Assembly (NCBI GenBank): GCA_007693325.1
Contig: REDW01000056.1
Span: 1-40,623, forward strand
Length of the DNA: 40,623 nucleotides
DNA from: Spirochaetaceae bacterium
Lineage (GTDB): Bacteria > Spirochaetota > Spirochaetia > DSM-27196 > PWMO01
Reading direction: 5' to 3'
Shown here: piece after piece, positions 25,466-32,654 of the stretch
Layout of the letters: each line of letters starts with the position of its first letter
Numbering within the stretch: position 1 is the stretch's first letter
Translations under genes and position numbers: made by a program
Notes under the pieces: model-generated
What the model was told of the DNA's origin: nothing
The model's database searches: none
What the model saw: the letters and a program-made list of their open reading frames with translations, nothing else

Positions 25466-26355
25466 AGGATGCCCTCCTTTCTGGCACGGCCAATGTACAT
25501 AAGAACAACCAGCATCAGAAAAAGGGTAAGAAAGATAGATAATGCCGCAGAATAGCCGTAATTGAGAGTACTTCTGGCAGTCATAAAAGTATATACTGAA
25601 AGAACTTGCGTGCTGTATCCAGGCCCTCCCTCGGTCATCAGATAGATGAGATCAACGAAGTTTGCCGTCCAGATGATACGCAGAAGTGTTGTAGTGACAA
25701 TCACCGGCATAATAACCGGCACTGTAACGTATAACAACTGTTGCCACCCCCTGGCTCCGTCCATTCTGGCCGCTTCGTAAAGGTCGTCGGGAACCGCCTG
25801 CAATCCAGCCAGCAGCATGAGCGCGAAAAACGGCATGCCGCGCCAAACCGTGGTGAGTATGACCGCCGACATCGCAGTATCAGCCCTCGATAGCCACGCA
25901 ATTCGTTCGGACAGAATTCCAAGTCGCAACAGAACATCGTTTATCAACCCGTAGTTGGCGTTAAACAACCAGCGCCACATGAACGCACCCAGTACGCCCG
26001 GAATGACCCACGGGATCAGCATCAGGTTCTTGGACAACGTTGACAATAGTGACCGCTTATTCAGGACCAGGGCAAGACCCAACCCCAACAAGAACTGAAA
26101 CCCGACCGAAGCGAATACGTAGACCGCCGTGTTGCGCAATGACAACCAGAAAACCTCGTCTTGTATCGCACGAACGTAGTTTCCCAAGCCGATGAATCCA
26201 ATGTCAGCGGGCCTCATCAGTGAATAGCTCTGGAACGACATGATAACCGCACGAAGGATCGGATACGCAATGACACCGGCAATCGCAAGGAACGCCGGCA
26301 ACAAGAGCAGGTAAGGTGACACCTTTCGTTGTTGTGGGTAACTCAGGCCAAACAC
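25462..26355 (-). CDS. ABC sugar transporter permease, MalF-type
   Basis: About 297-residue inner-membrane permease with six helices, carbohydrate uptake family 1 (MalF/UgpA). The EAA loop reads YEAARMDGARGWQQLLYVTVPVIMP; NLMLIPWVIPGVLGAFMWRWLFN and LIYLMTEGGPGYSTQVLSVYTF are family segments. GTG at 26355 is preferred as start because GGAG lies 8 bases upstream; a TTG at 26388 has no ribosome-binding site and would begin next to the stem-loop at 26399-26427. It overlaps the MalG-type gene by 4 bases. Confidence 0.9.
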   Translation of the reverse strand: MFGLSYPQQRKVSPYLLLLPAFLAIAGVIAYPILRAVIMSFQSYSLMRPADIGFIGLGNYVRAIQDEVFWLSLRNTAVYVFASVGFQFLLGLGLALVLNKRSLLSTLSKNLMLIPWVIPGVLGAFMWRWLFNANYGLINDVLLRLGILSERIAWLSRADTAMSAVILTTVWRGMPFFALMLLAGLQAVPDDLYEAARMDGARGWQQLLYVTVPVIMPVIVTTTLLRIIWTANFVDLIYLMTEGGPGYSTQVLSVYTFMTARSTLNYGYSAALSIFLTLFLMLVVLMYIGRARKEGIL

Positions 26356-26398
26356 TTTTGCTGCTCCATAACTGGATCCTCGGTGCAAGAATTGCAGG

Positions 26399-26427
26399 GG
26401 ATGCTCGCGGGAAAACCGCGAGCATCC
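26399..26427. promoter_or_regulatory. Intercistronic stem-loop between binding-protein and permease genes
   Basis: A perfect 12-base stem, GGATGCTCGCGG (26399-26410) with CCGCGAGCATCC (26416-26427), encloses a GAAAA loop. There is no T tract after it on the minus strand. As in malE-malF-type operons, it probably protects the upstream binding-protein message or partly terminates transcription. Confidence 0.7.
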
Positions 26428-26445
26428 AACCCCTTCAAGCTACAT

Positions 26446-27717
26446 TTATTGTCGCCCTTCGACCGTTCGAGCGAACTGTTCCATCATTTCTTCGACACTT
26501 ATCTCCCCGATCAGTGCGCGCTGGAAATTTGCCGGCCACGACTGTTCCCAGAACTCGCCCAGTGTCTCGATGTACGGCGGGTTATACGCAAAAGCCGTCG
26601 ATTCAGCAGCCGTTCGAGCAAAGCGGTTCTCTGCGAAGTAAGGTTCCACTTCTTCGACATTCTCAACCACAGGGATTGCGCCTACATACCGACCATAAAA
26701 AGCCGCCTGCTCCGGCTCCGTCATCCACGAGACAAACGTAAAAGCAGCATCTTTGTGTTGTGAGTCTCTCGCTATGACGTAATGATGCATACCAGCTTCA
26801 ACCCAGCGTTCACCATTGACTGAAGGCATCTTGGATATACCCACGGCATCATCGCCAAGTGCCGCGACGTGGCCTTCGGCGCTCATGATATGATGCACCA
26901 GCATCCCCGTCAGGCCGCTCTGAAACCCTTCAATTATTTCGGAGAACCCATCACTGGGAGCGCTCGGAGGTGTCACCCCATGTTCACGGAACAGATCAAC
27001 ATACCATCTTGCGGCTTCAATTGCCTCAGGACGTCGAAAAGTACTACGCCCATCGGCATCGAACCACTGATTGTCGACGGCAGGGAGTACGAACGAGAGC
27101 ATCATACCAGTTCCGCCGCGCGCGCCTCGCATTCCGAAGCCGTAGGCGCCGTCGATCTCTTCGCTTATCCGCTTAGCCGCTTCCAGAAAGTCTTCGCGCG
27201 TCTCCGGAGGATCCAGTCCCAGCTGTTCAAACCAGTCAGCGCGATAGTAAAGGTACCCTGGCAACGTCATAATTGGAACACCAAAAATTGGTTCATCCGG
27301 TGCCGCCCTAGAACCTTCCCATGCGACATCGACAATTTGATCAGCTCCGGGCCACTCAGCGACGTAATCATCCAGCGGTTCAAGCACACCCATTTCCCAG
27401 AAAGCGCTACCCCACGCAGGTGTTGCGTAGAAGATCACGTCTGCCGCGTCTCCGGCAACCAACGAGGTTGTGTACAGGTCGTAAGCTCCACCCCACGGGA
27501 CAAGCTCAAATTCCACTTCAATGTCCGGATGCTCTTGATTGAACCGATCGATCAAGTCATAGAAATAAGGCTCGTCAGGAGCATCCAAGTGCTGCCAAAG
27601 GCGGATATGCCGCACTTCATCTTCCACCGGTTCGGCGCGACCGCCTGCAAACATAACCACGCTCGACACAAAAAGAAAGACTGTGCCAATCGCCACTATT
27701 CTCCACATCTTTTCCAT
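26446..27717 (-). CDS. ABC sugar transporter solute-binding protein, family 1
   Basis: 423-residue periplasmic binding protein. The signal peptide (basic MEKMWR, hydrophobic core, FAGGRAEP at about 23-30) lacks a lipobox Cys. The mature part has the family 1 pattern IRLWQHLDAPDEPYFYDLIDRFNQEHPDIEVEF, DVIFYATPAW, YRADWFEQLGLDPPETREDFLEAAKRI and a C-terminal FVSWMTEPEQAAFYGRY. It captures a sugar, oligosaccharide or sugar derivative for the two permeases downstream. AAGGAGG lies before the ATG at 27717. It is divergent from iclR with a 308-base regulatory gap and has its own candidate promoter. Confidence 0.92.
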   Translation of the reverse strand: MEKMWRIVAIGTVFLFVSSVVMFAGGRAEPVEDEVRHIRLWQHLDAPDEPYFYDLIDRFNQEHPDIEVEFELVPWGGAYDLYTTSLVAGDAADVIFYATPAWGSAFWEMGVLEPLDDYVAEWPGADQIVDVAWEGSRAAPDEPIFGVPIMTLPGYLYYRADWFEQLGLDPPETREDFLEAAKRISEEIDGAYGFGMRGARGGTGMMLSFVLPAVDNQWFDADGRSTFRRPEAIEAARWYVDLFREHGVTPPSAPSDGFSEIIEGFQSGLTGMLVHHIMSAEGHVAALGDDAVGISKMPSVNGERWVEAGMHHYVIARDSQHKDAAFTFVSWMTEPEQAAFYGRYVGAIPVVENVEEVEPYFAENRFARTAAESTAFAYNPPYIETLGEFWEQSWPANFQRALIGEISVEEMMEQFARTVEGRQ

Positions 27718-27799
27718 CTCACTGCCTCCTTAGCAGAAGTCGAAAATGGTTTCGCGACGGCTGCAATCCTGTGGCTGCCCGCGTCGCTCTTACAGCATT

Positions 27800-27827
27800 A
27801 GTGTAAAGCATCCTTCTGGTATGTCAA
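27800..27827 (-). promoter_or_regulatory. Candidate promoter of the ABC transporter operon
   Basis: On the minus strand, TTGACA (27827-27822), a 16-base spacer and TACACT (27805-27800, four of six -10 bases). The predicted start is about 80 bases upstream of the binding-protein ATG at 27717. Confidence 0.55.
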
Positions 27828-27900
27828 TCCAGGAATCTTATTTATGGCTTATCAGTTTCATATAGTGAGACATGCCTCGACGGAATCTTACGTGTTTCGC

Positions 27901-27928
27901 TTGACAACCGCTTGTACTGCGCTAAAAT
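27901..27928 (+). promoter_or_regulatory. Candidate promoter of iclR
   Basis: TTGACA (27901-27906), a 16-base spacer and TAAAAT (27923-27928, five of six -10 bases). The start would be near 27935, which excludes the in-frame start codons at 27912 and 27927 and supports the ATG at 28026, leaving a leader of about 90 bases. Confidence 0.65.
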
Positions 27929-28025
27929 GGTAGCATGCTGTCTCAATCATTACGACGTTTTTTGGAGCGGTCACCGGGATACCTGCTGTGGCGCTACGCG
28001 AAGCCCGACAAATTCGTCACTGACT

Positions 28026-28835
28026 ATGAAGGTTAGAAGTGTAAAACGCATATTCGACATCGTTGAGGCTCTCTCGATGAGTCGATCCGGAATGACCTTG
28101 GCAGAGCTCAGCGCAACTCTTGAACTGCATCGAAGCACAGTGCACCGTTTTTTGACCGATCTCGCCGAACGCGGCTACGTCGACAAGGACCGTGATTCCA
28201 GTCATTACAGGCTTGGACTACGCTTTATTGAGCTTACCGGCGTCTACCTCGACAACGTCGAGCTGAAGACCGAAGCCCGTCCGCATCTCGTCTCCTTGTC
28301 TAATCGGAGCGGCCACACCGCTTTTATCGCTTTCCTGGATGGCTCTGAGGTTGTTTACATCGACAAGGCTGAACAGCAACAAAGCCTGCGAAGATACTCA
28401 ATAGTCGGAACGCGAGCCCCATTATACTGCACGGCACTGGGTAAGGCCCTGCTCATGAGCATGAGCGACGCAGAGTTCGAACGCGCTGTCCATGCGGCTA
28501 AACTTGCGCGCTTGACGCGCAACACTATTACCTCAGTCGACGAACTCGTCGCTGAAATCAGCCGCAGCCGCGAACGCGGTTGGGCCATGGACAACTGCGA
28601 GCGTTATGACGACATACGTTGCGTTGCGGCACCTATCCTCGACTATCGCCGGCAACCGATCGCCGCAGTCAGTGTATCGGATTACGCAAGAAATCTTCCT
28701 TTGGAAGAAATGCCGGTCCTGGGCAACATGGCAAGAGAGACCGCCGGCGTTATCTCGCGCCTCATGGGCTATACGGACCGCACGGGCAGAAACACGTTAC
28801 TCGGCGGGCAAGACCAGGACACACCAATTCTATGA
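28026..28835 (+). CDS. IclR family transcriptional regulator
   Basis: 269-residue regulator. The N-terminal winged HTH (SVKRIFDIVEALS, MTLAELSATLELHRSTVHRFLTDLAERGYV, then SHYRLGLRF) covers residues 5-70; the C-terminal IclR effector domain includes VVYIDKAE, APLYCTALGKALLMSM, RERGWAMDNCERYDDIRCVAAPI and AAVSVSD. IclR proteins often control sugar-acid and aromatic-acid catabolism. It is divergent from the ABC operon and probably its local regulator. The start has no clear Shine-Dalgarno sequence but is the only start codon after the predicted promoter. Its stop overlaps the end of the convergent VOC gene by 6 bases. Base composition matches the ABC cassette. Confidence 0.88.
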   Translation: MKVRSVKRIFDIVEALSMSRSGMTLAELSATLELHRSTVHRFLTDLAERGYVDKDRDSSHYRLGLRFIELTGVYLDNVELKTEARPHLVSLSNRSGHTAFIAFLDGSEVVYIDKAEQQQSLRRYSIVGTRAPLYCTALGKALLMSMSDAEFERAVHAAKLARLTRNTITSVDELVAEISRSRERGWAMDNCERYDDIRCVAAPILDYRRQPIAAVSVSDYARNLPLEEMPVLGNMARETAGVISRLMGYTDRTGRNTLLGGQDQDTPIL

Positions 28836-29258
28836 CTCTCGCAGTTCCAGTACCTCGCCGTCGGGGCCGCGGAAGTAGAACAGCCACACCCCCGGGCGGA
28901 ACTCCACCGGATCGCTGAGGAACTCGACGCCGTGCTGCTGGAGCCGTTTGAAGTCAGCGCGCGCGTCGGTTGAGCGCAAGCCGAGGTGAACCAGGCCGTG
29001 GTCCGCCTGACGCCGCCCGGGTTCTATCGGCCGGCCTGCGGGCTCGCTATACTCGAAGAGCTCGACCAGAAATGATCCGGTGTAGAGGTGCGCGATGCGG
29101 GCGCAGCAGCCCGGCTGGGCGGTCACCTGAGGCAGCCCGGTCTCGGGCCCGCACTCCAGCACGCGCGCCAGGCTGAGCCCCAACAGATCGCGATAGAAGG
29201 CCAGCGAGCGTTCCAGACTGGATACGCTGATGGCAACGTGTTCTACGCCTGCTATCAT
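28830..29258 (-). CDS. VOC (glyoxalase/bleomycin resistance) family protein
   Basis: 142-residue vicinal-oxygen-chelate protein with two beta-alpha-beta-beta-beta modules. The first holds VEHVAISVSSLERSLAFYRDLLG with His7; the second holds DHGLVHLGLRS and ends in FRGPDGEVLELRE. His and Glu residues are at the usual metal-ligand positions. Functions in this family range from lactoylglutathione lyase and methylmalonyl-CoA epimerase to dioxygenases, so no reaction is assigned. GAGGAG precedes the ATG. It appears to be the last gene of the transketolase-dehydrogenase operon, after a gap of 141 bases. Confidence 0.85.
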   Translation of the reverse strand: MIAGVEHVAISVSSLERSLAFYRDLLGLSLARVLECGPETGLPQVTAQPGCCARIAHLYTGSFLVELFEYSEPAGRPIEPGRRQADHGLVHLGLRSTDARADFKRLQQHGVEFLSDPVEFRPGVWLFYFRGPDGEVLELRES

Positions 29259-29399
29259 GCTCGACTCCTCTCGCCGGTCTCCGCCGCCAGAATACGGTGT
29301 GGTTCCAGTTCATCCCACTTGAATTGCAGCCCGTGGCCGGCAACCAGCGGCGCAACGGCGTAGCCGTCCTCCAGCTGCTGCGGCGTGTGCTGCCCGCCG
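29259..29399 (-). other. Unexplained coding-like gap
   Basis: Between the cyclophilin-like stop and the VOC start, one minus-strand frame ending at 29255 reads SGGQHTPQQLEDGYAVAP... and ...HGLQFKWDELEPHRILAAE with ordinary amino-acid composition, but no start codon with a ribosome-binding site lies close by. It may be the tail of a decayed gene or a chance open frame. I do not recognise a family. Confidence 0.25.
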
Positions 29400-29777
29400 C
29401 TAGCCCGCGCGCCGGATGGTGACGGCGGCGCCGTCGGCCACCGCCTTGAAGGCCGTAGCGTCACCGCTGACCGTTCCGAGTCTGTTACTCTCGCTGGCCA
29501 GCCGCGGCTCTCCGTCCGCACCGCTGGCCGGTGTCGGGCCAAACAGGATGCAGAACGCCTTCCCCGGCGGCCAGTAGGCCAGGCTTCCTACCGGCATCGT
29601 GTCCGTGGCATCCGGCTCCAGTTCGAGCTGCAGCCCGGTTGAAAAATAGATCTCGTCGCCCCAGCGACTGGCCCTGCCCTCCAGCGGCAGCGCGTCCCAT
29701 ATTGCCGTGGAAGCAGGGCTTTCGCGCAGCTCGGCCTGCATCCGTACCTCACCGGCCTCTATCGCTATTGTGTACAT
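29400..29777 (-). CDS. Cyclophilin-like fold protein (DUF369/TM1367 type)
   Basis: 125-residue cytoplasmic protein of the small cyclophilin-like family. Diagnostic segments are IWDALPLEGRASRWGDEIYFST in the middle and VGSLAYWPPGKAFCILFGPTP, matching the conserved W-G-D-E-I-Y-F and A-Y-W-P-P-G of the family. The fold resembles cyclophilin, but isomerase activity is not established; relatives occur in sugar and sugar-acid operons. GGAG lies 7 bases before the ATG. The gene follows the D-2-hydroxyacid dehydrogenase stop by 16 bases, so it belongs to the same transcript. Confidence 0.8.
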   Translation of the reverse strand: MYTIAIEAGEVRMQAELRESPASTAIWDALPLEGRASRWGDEIYFSTGLQLELEPDATDTMPVGSLAYWPPGKAFCILFGPTPASGADGEPRLASESNRLGTVSGDATAFKAVADGAAVTIRRAG

Positions 29778-29793
29778 CCTGGGCTCCAGCGCG

Positions 29794-30747
29794 CTAGTTG
29801 ACCACGTTGATGGGCTTGCCGGCCTGAAAGGCGCGGATGTTCTCGGCGGTGGTCTCCATCAGCCGGATCCGTGCTTCGAGTGCCGCCCACGCGATATGCG
29901 GCGTAACCAGAATGTTCCTGGCTGAAAACAGCGGGTTGTCCTCTTTAATAGGCTCCGAAGAGACAACGTCAACCGCGGCCCCGGCGAGGGCTCCGTTGTT
30001 CAGTGCGTCCGCCAGGTCGCGCTCGTTGACCAGGCCACCGCGCGCGGTGTTGACGAGAAATGCGCTCGGCTTCATTTTGGACAGCAGCGCCTTGTTGACC
30101 ATTTCGGTGTTTTCCGGTGTCTGGTTGCAATGCAGCGTCACAACGTCACTGCGGCTGAACAGCTCGTCAACCTCGGACCACGCAAAGCCGTAATCCGGCG
30201 GGTTCCCGTGGTAGGTGTCGTACGCCAGCACCTCCATCTTGAACGCTGCGGCCAACTCACCAACCCGGCGCCCGATCCTGCCAAAGCCAACGATGCCGAT
30301 GGTCTTGCCGGCAAGCTCGGCCAGCGGGGTGCGCCAGAAAGAGAAGTCGCCGCTCTTCTTCCATTCGCCCTTCTGTACCAGTTCCGCGTGCAATACCGGG
30401 CGGCGAAAGTGATTGGTCACCAGCGCAAACACGTACTCGGCAACCGCGTCGGTACCGTAGATCGGAACGTTACTGACCGGAATACTGCGCTCGCGTGCCG
30501 CCTCGATATCAACGATGTTATAGCCGGTAGCCAGGACCCCGATGAACTGCAGCCTGGGCAGCTTTGCGATAGTCTCGCGCGAGAGCGGAGTCTTGTTGGT
30601 CAGAACGATCTCGGCGTCTCTGGCCCGCTCGACTATCTGGTCTGCGGCGCTCCGGTCGTAGACGCTGAACTCACCGAGCTTCTCGACCTCGGTCCAGGGG
30701 TTGTCTCCCGGGTTGAGCGTATATCCGTCCAGTACAACAATCTTCAT
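29794..30747 (-). CDS. D-2-hydroxyacid dehydrogenase, glycerate/hydroxypyruvate reductase-like
   Basis: 317-residue NAD(P)-dependent dehydrogenase. The first residues MKIVVLDGYTLNPGDNPW are typical of the HprA/glycerate dehydrogenase branch. The dinucleotide loop is GIVGFGRIG; catalytic residues are the Arg in NTARGG, the Glu in SSEPI and the His in TPHIAW. It would reduce hydroxypyruvate, glyoxylate or a similar 2-oxo acid. Hydroxypyruvate is also a ketol donor for transketolase, whose genes lie upstream in the same operon, which makes a C3-acid link plausible but unproven. AGGAGGCTGAT precedes the ATG. Confidence 0.9.
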   Translation of the reverse strand: MKIVVLDGYTLNPGDNPWTEVEKLGEFSVYDRSAADQIVERARDAEIVLTNKTPLSRETIAKLPRLQFIGVLATGYNIVDIEAARERSIPVSNVPIYGTDAVAEYVFALVTNHFRRPVLHAELVQKGEWKKSGDFSFWRTPLAELAGKTIGIVGFGRIGRRVGELAAAFKMEVLAYDTYHGNPPDYGFAWSEVDELFSRSDVVTLHCNQTPENTEMVNKALLSKMKPSAFLVNTARGGLVNERDLADALNNGALAGAAVDVVSSEPIKEDNPLFSARNILVTPHIAWAALEARIRLMETTAENIRAFQAGKPINVVN

Positions 30748-30790
30748 ATCAGCCTCCTATGCTGGGTTGTGGGAAACAGCGCAGCGGCGT

Positions 30791-31705
30791 TCAGACCCGC
30801 GCCCACGCCGCGTCGAGCGTCTCTTTGCACTGCGCCAGTAACTTGTCGCGCGTCCAATCGCCGTAGACGCAGACCTCAAAGCTCAAGAACGGCCGGGTAT
30901 TCTTGTTCAGATAGCCGTTGTTCAACAGAACCCCCAGGTAGTCTGCCAGCTCATCGACGCAGTTCTGACCATCGGGATCGCACAGCGGGGGATGTTCATC
31001 GCCGTTCATGGGGTGGTCAGGCTTGTTCATGACGCAGTTTCCCATGTGCGCGTGCACCACGTAGTCCCCTGCGTCCGCCCACGCCTGCGCGGAGCTCTCG
31101 CCCTGCAGCGGAAGATGGCTCAGGTCGATCATCAGGCCGAACCCGGGTACCGACTTGCGCACCTCTTTGGCAATTGCCGCAGCGTCCTTATTGGGTCCGA
31201 TCAGGCAGTTCTTGCCGTAGTCCAGCTGGTCAAAGGTCTCCATCACCAGCGGAATATCGCTGTGCTGCTTGAGTTTGGTGCCAATCTCAACCAGCGACTT
31301 CACCAGCTGCTCCATTGCGCGGCCCTTGTCCGCCGCGGCCACGTTCTTGCCCGACAAAACCGCAAATCCGCGCGCGCCGAGCTCAACGGCCTGCGGCATG
31401 ACGTCCACCACCGCCGCAACCGCTTTGCTGCGCTCGGCCTCGTCGAGATGGTTGATATCGAGCTTCTGCGTCAGCAGCACCGGTTGCGCGCCAAACGCCA
31501 GCGCCTTGCCGGACTGCTTGACCGCCTGCGCCACACGGGCGCGGCCGGCGGCGTCCTTGATCCACGACACCTCCACTCCGCCGAAGTAGGGATCATCCAG
31601 CAGGGTTGAAACCGAGGAGAAATCCCCCTCGCCCTTGATGCACTCTTTCCACAGCATGAAGTGGACCAGACCGATTGTGGCGTAGTCCTGGATTGGTTCT
31701 TTCAT
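30791..31705 (-). CDS. TIM-barrel sugar phosphate isomerase/epimerase
   Basis: 304-residue protein of the xylose-isomerase-like TIM-barrel superfamily (AP endonuclease 2 fold). Four candidate metal ligands occur at barrel strand ends: Glu in LVMETFD, Asp in LMIDLSHLP, His in VVHAHMGN and Glu in LSFEVCV. Members include tagatose/psicose 3-epimerases, hydroxypyruvate isomerase and inosose isomerase/dehydratase. A C-terminal stretch containing DGDWTRDKL-like residues (VYGDWTRDKL) is conserved in epimerases of this group. The ATG at 31705 follows AAGGAGTGATGAC; its ribosome-binding site overlaps the end of the transketolase gene. It probably interconverts a ketose used by the adjoining transketolase or oxidoreductase. 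Confidence 0.8.
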   Translation of the reverse strand: MKEPIQDYATIGLVHFMLWKECIKGEGDFSSVSTLLDDPYFGGVEVSWIKDAAGRARVAQAVKQSGKALAFGAQPVLLTQKLDINHLDEAERSKAVAAVVDVMPQAVELGARGFAVLSGKNVAAADKGRAMEQLVKSLVEIGTKLKQHSDIPLVMETFDQLDYGKNCLIGPNKDAAAIAKEVRKSVPGFGLMIDLSHLPLQGESSAQAWADAGDYVVHAHMGNCVMNKPDHPMNGDEHPPLCDPDGQNCVDELADYLGVLLNNGYLNKNTRPFLSFEVCVYGDWTRDKLLAQCKETLDAAWARV

Positions 31706-31709
31706 GTCA

Positions 31710-32654
31710 TCACTCCTTCTTGGCACTGACCGCGGCCTGCGCGGCGCTGACTATGTCGGCAACCGCCATTCCGTAGTTATCCAACAGTGTGTCATAGGGA
31801 CCGGTTTCGGTAAAGCGATCGTGGACCCCGACGCGCTTGAGCGGCACCGGGGCCTGATCGCTCACAAGCTCGGCAACCGCACCGCCAAGCCCGCCGATGA
31901 CGCTATGCTCTTCGGCGGTGACAAGCGCCCCTGTAGTGCGCGCGGCGTCCAGCACCGCGTTGTTGTCAAGCGGTTTGATAGTGTGCATCTCCAGCACGCG
32001 CGCCGAAATACCGTTCTTGTGCAGTTGTTCGGCGGCCTCGAGGACTCGCCCCATCATGATACCGCAGCCTATGATGGTCACATCACCCCCGTCACGCGCG
32101 GTATAGGCCTTGCCGATCTGCGGCGTGTAGCTGGAATCAAACAGCACCGGTACCTCATTGCGGTTCAGCCGGCAGTACACCGGGCCGTCCCACGCGGCAA
32201 TCTGCGCCAGCAAGCCGGATAACGACCCGGCCTCGCTCGGCACCACAATGGTCATGTTGGGCAGACTGCGCATGATCGCCAGGTCTGTTACGGTGTGATG
32301 CGTCGGCCCGTCAAACGAGTCCGAAAGCCCGGCGTAGGCTGCCATCATCTTGATCTTTGCACCACCGTAACAGGCGTGAGTCCTGACCATCTCAACCGCA
32401 CGGGTGGCAAAGAACGCCGCGAATGTATTGGCGAACGGAATGAATCCGTTCAACGCCAGGCCAACCGCAACGTCTACCAGCGCCTGCTCGGCAATTCCCA
32501 CATTGAAGAAGCGGTCAGGAAAGGCGTCTTCAAACATGTAGCTGTGGTCGGAGTTGTGGACGTCCGCGCTCAGGACAACCACCTTGCTGTTCTGCTGCCC
32601 CAGAGCCACCAGCGCTTCACCGTACGCTTTGCGCATAGGAACTAGTTCTGCCAT
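31710..32654 (-). CDS. Transketolase, C-terminal (pyrimidine-binding) subunit
   Basis: 314-residue second half of a split transketolase. It contains the pyrimidine-binding domain with FPDRFFNVGIAEQALVDVAVGLAL, whose Glu in the G-I-A-E-Q motif activates thiamine diphosphate, then YAGLSDSFDGPTHHTVTDLAIMR and the C-terminal domain VTIIGCGIMMGRVLEAAEQL. With the N-terminal subunit it transfers two-carbon ketol units between sugar phosphates. The ATG at 32654 has AAGGAG upstream and overlaps the end of the partner gene by 13 bases. Split transketolases are common, so this is not a frameshift. Confidence 0.92.
   Translation of the reverse strand: MAELVPMRKAYGEALVALGQQNSKVVVLSADVHNSDHSYMFEDAFPDRFFNVGIAEQALVDVAVGLALNGFIPFANTFAAFFATRAVEMVRTHACYGGAKIKMMAAYAGLSDSFDGPTHHTVTDLAIMRSLPNMTIVVPSEAGSLSGLLAQIAAWDGPVYCRLNRNEVPVLFDSSYTPQIGKAYTARDGGDVTIIGCGIMMGRVLEAAEQLHKNGISARVLEMHTIKPLDNNAVLDAARTTGALVTAEEHSVIGGLGGAVAELVSDQAPVPLKRVGVHDRFTETGPYDTLLDNYGMAVADIVSAAQAAVSAKKE

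Larger units (their letters stand above)
27718..28025. promoter_or_regulatory. Divergent regulatory region between ABC operon and iclR
   Basis: 308 bases without a gene, AT-richer than its surroundings. It contains the two divergent promoters listed separately, a 9-base direct repeat GGAATCTTA at 27832-27840 and 27882-27890 (50 bases apart, about five helical turns) and an imperfect palindrome GAGACATGCCTC between them. These lie between the two -35 boxes, where an IclR-type regulator could control both directions. Binding is inferred, not shown. Confidence 0.5.
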
